A stretch of DNA of 64,000 bases from Atrichornis clamosus. Taxonomy: Eukaryota > Chordata > Aves > Passeriformes > Menuridae. Positions within the stretch are counted from its first letter, which is position 1; each line of letters starts with the position of its first letter. Both the position numbers and the translations under genes were made by a program. The notes under the pieces are model-generated. The model saw only the letters and a program-made list of their open reading frames with translations, was not told the origin of the DNA and ran no database searches. The stretch spans positions 51,529 to 115,528 of the forward strand of contig WBMZ01003375.1 of NCBI GenBank assembly GCA_013400975.1, in the 5' to 3' direction. Below, piece by piece: positions 62,746 to 64,000 of the stretch.

Positions 62746-63779
62746 TGGACATCTGTTGGCATAGCCAGTCATCTGATACAAGATTCAGCTTTAAATCCTA
62801 GTCTGCGTAGAGTCAGTATTAAAAAAAGGAATTCCTCACTTTATAAATTCCTTTCTTAGGCATCAAGCATGTCAGATACCAAAGGGTAGAACCGAAAAGT
62901 TAAAACCAGAGAAAGAGAGGAACCAGTGAAATCATAACAGTTGGTTCTGTTCCTCATGTAACTAGAGAAGCCTGGTTTCTTATGGAGGCATGTCTCAAGA
63001 TTGACCTCTTGCCTTATTTTCAACGTTTGCTGAACTAAGCTCTTTCTGTACCTTGCTGTTCCTTCAGTAGTGCCATTTATAGCATTTCTCACATCATCAC
63101 AGGCAAAGCTCATAAAATTACTCCAAAGAACTCCTTTTTATCAGGTTTGGTTATTAACACTTTTAAGTTTTGGGTGGGCTAAGAAATAGCCATAGTACAA
63201 AGCTGGCCCACAGATAAGCATGGATGTCGCATTTCCTTAAAAAACCAAACTAAAAAAGGACAATTTTCTCCCACCTCTTAGCATCTTGGTGTTTGAGTAC
63301 ATCCTGTTTCACTCATCCTCTTTAACAGCAAAACATGTTGTGATCTGTTTGTTTAAACCTGGTCCTAGGCAGAAATAAATGTAAAGGAGGACAGGCATCC
63401 TCCGATTTATTCAGCGCTGCATGGGAGAGAGTAAGCCTACAGTGTTTAAGGCCTTGGTGGATATTACACCTGCAGAGCTGCCATGCGGAGCTCTGCTTCT
63501 TCAAACTGAAGAGCTGAGATCTCACTCTGGCTAGGTCTGAAGCCTGTTTTACAGCTGTGGCTTAGGGCACTAAACCATTTCCTTCAAAAAACGCAGGAAT
63601 GGACTAAGGGGATGGAGGCAGGATGGACTGCCAGCTCCAGGGAAGGGACAGCGAGACCCCATCAGGGACATCGGTGACAAGAGCTCTCTCCTACAGTTCC
63701 TGTCCCCAGGGCTCACACCGCTGTTTGCAATCCGGGGGGGGAACTGACCGTGGCAAAACCCTAATGACACACACCAATT

Positions 63780-64000
63780 AAACGCACTGATGCAGCGAGG
63801 GAGACCGGGTCCCTGCAGAGGAGAGGGCGAGTATCCTGCGGGGCCTTGTGTAAAGGCTGTGTCTCAAATCGTCCTCACCACACCCGGGCTGGGGCTGGCC
63901 GCACGCAGCAGCCCCGGGACCTGCCCCAGCCCCCGGGGAAGGGCGCCCGTCTCCCGCCCGAGCGCCGGCACGGCCCGCGCCGGCCGGCGGGCGCGGCGGG
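63780..64000. promoter_or_regulatory. CpG island edge, probable RNASEH2B promoter and exon 1 flank
   Basis: The last 220 bases change abruptly from AT-rich to very GC-rich, and the last 60 bases alone hold about 15 CpGs. Vertebrate housekeeping promoters look like this, and the island lies upstream of exon 2 of the minus-strand RNASEH2B. There is no CAT on the plus strand from 63840 to the end, so no minus-strand ATG exists here; exon 1 is therefore expected just outside. A divergent transcript could start in the same island. Confidence 0.75.

Larger units (their letters stand above)
52567..63779 (-). other. RNASEH2B: RNASEH2B intron 1 (visible part)
   Basis: About 11.2 kb between exon 2 and the CpG island, ending in cccttacag before exon 2. 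It holds a short CA repeat near 52665, a palindromic element at 62648-62745 and poly-T tracts such as 60182-60195. There is a GC-richer patch at 54640-55000. I see no recognisable coding exon on either strand. Confidence 0.8.

Noticed and set aside
63841..64000. A minus-strand exon 1 ending at the donor-like GTG|gtgagg near 63880
   Set aside because: No ATG is available on this strand in the island, and the translated text does not resemble the conserved RNASEH2B N-terminus.

Overview
The window is nuclear DNA from a vertebrate, almost certainly a bird. It is AT-rich, its genes have introns, and its recognisable interspersed repeats are mostly CR1 LINE fragments with the 3' ends typical of birds and reptiles. 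It also holds several short palindromic elements of an old amniote family. Nothing prokaryotic is present: no operons, CRISPR arrays or insertion sequences. No autonomous or antiviral system was found.

The one gene I can establish is RNASEH2B, the B subunit of ribonuclease H2, on the minus strand across the right 60% of the window. Ten coding exons (exons 2-11, counted against the 11-exon human gene) join in frame from 52566 down to a stop codon at 25316-25318. All splice sites fit. They include one non-canonical GC-AG intron (intron 2) and one tandem NAGNAG acceptor (exon 5). The visible part codes for about 285 residues and ends with the PCNA-binding (PIP) box. Exon 1 is not visible. The CpG-rich DNA at 63780-64000 looks like the inner edge of its promoter island, so the start codon should lie just beyond the right edge. 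The 3' UTR ends near an AATAAA signal at 24704-24709.

Left of about 24.7 kb the sequence is intergenic. It carries CR1 fragments at about 3.9, 5.8, 15.9, 16.4 and 23.6 kb, two perfect short tandem duplications (38 bp near 12.0 kb and 61 bp near 14.1 kb), and a tandem pair of palindromic elements at 21.5-21.8 kb. One unexplained candidate lies at 12.86-13.24 kb on the minus strand: an open frame of about 120 codons behind a good splice acceptor, with a predicted transmembrane segment, a stop and an adjacent AATAAA. I do not recognise it.

The introns hold an ancient plus-strand CR1 (29.5-32.2 kb) split by a younger minus-strand CR1, and a younger plus-strand CR1 (41.4-42.7 kb) with reverse-transcriptase remnants. 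The younger CR1 contains the window's only N, flanked by two nearly identical 168 bp copies, which is most likely an assembly artefact.
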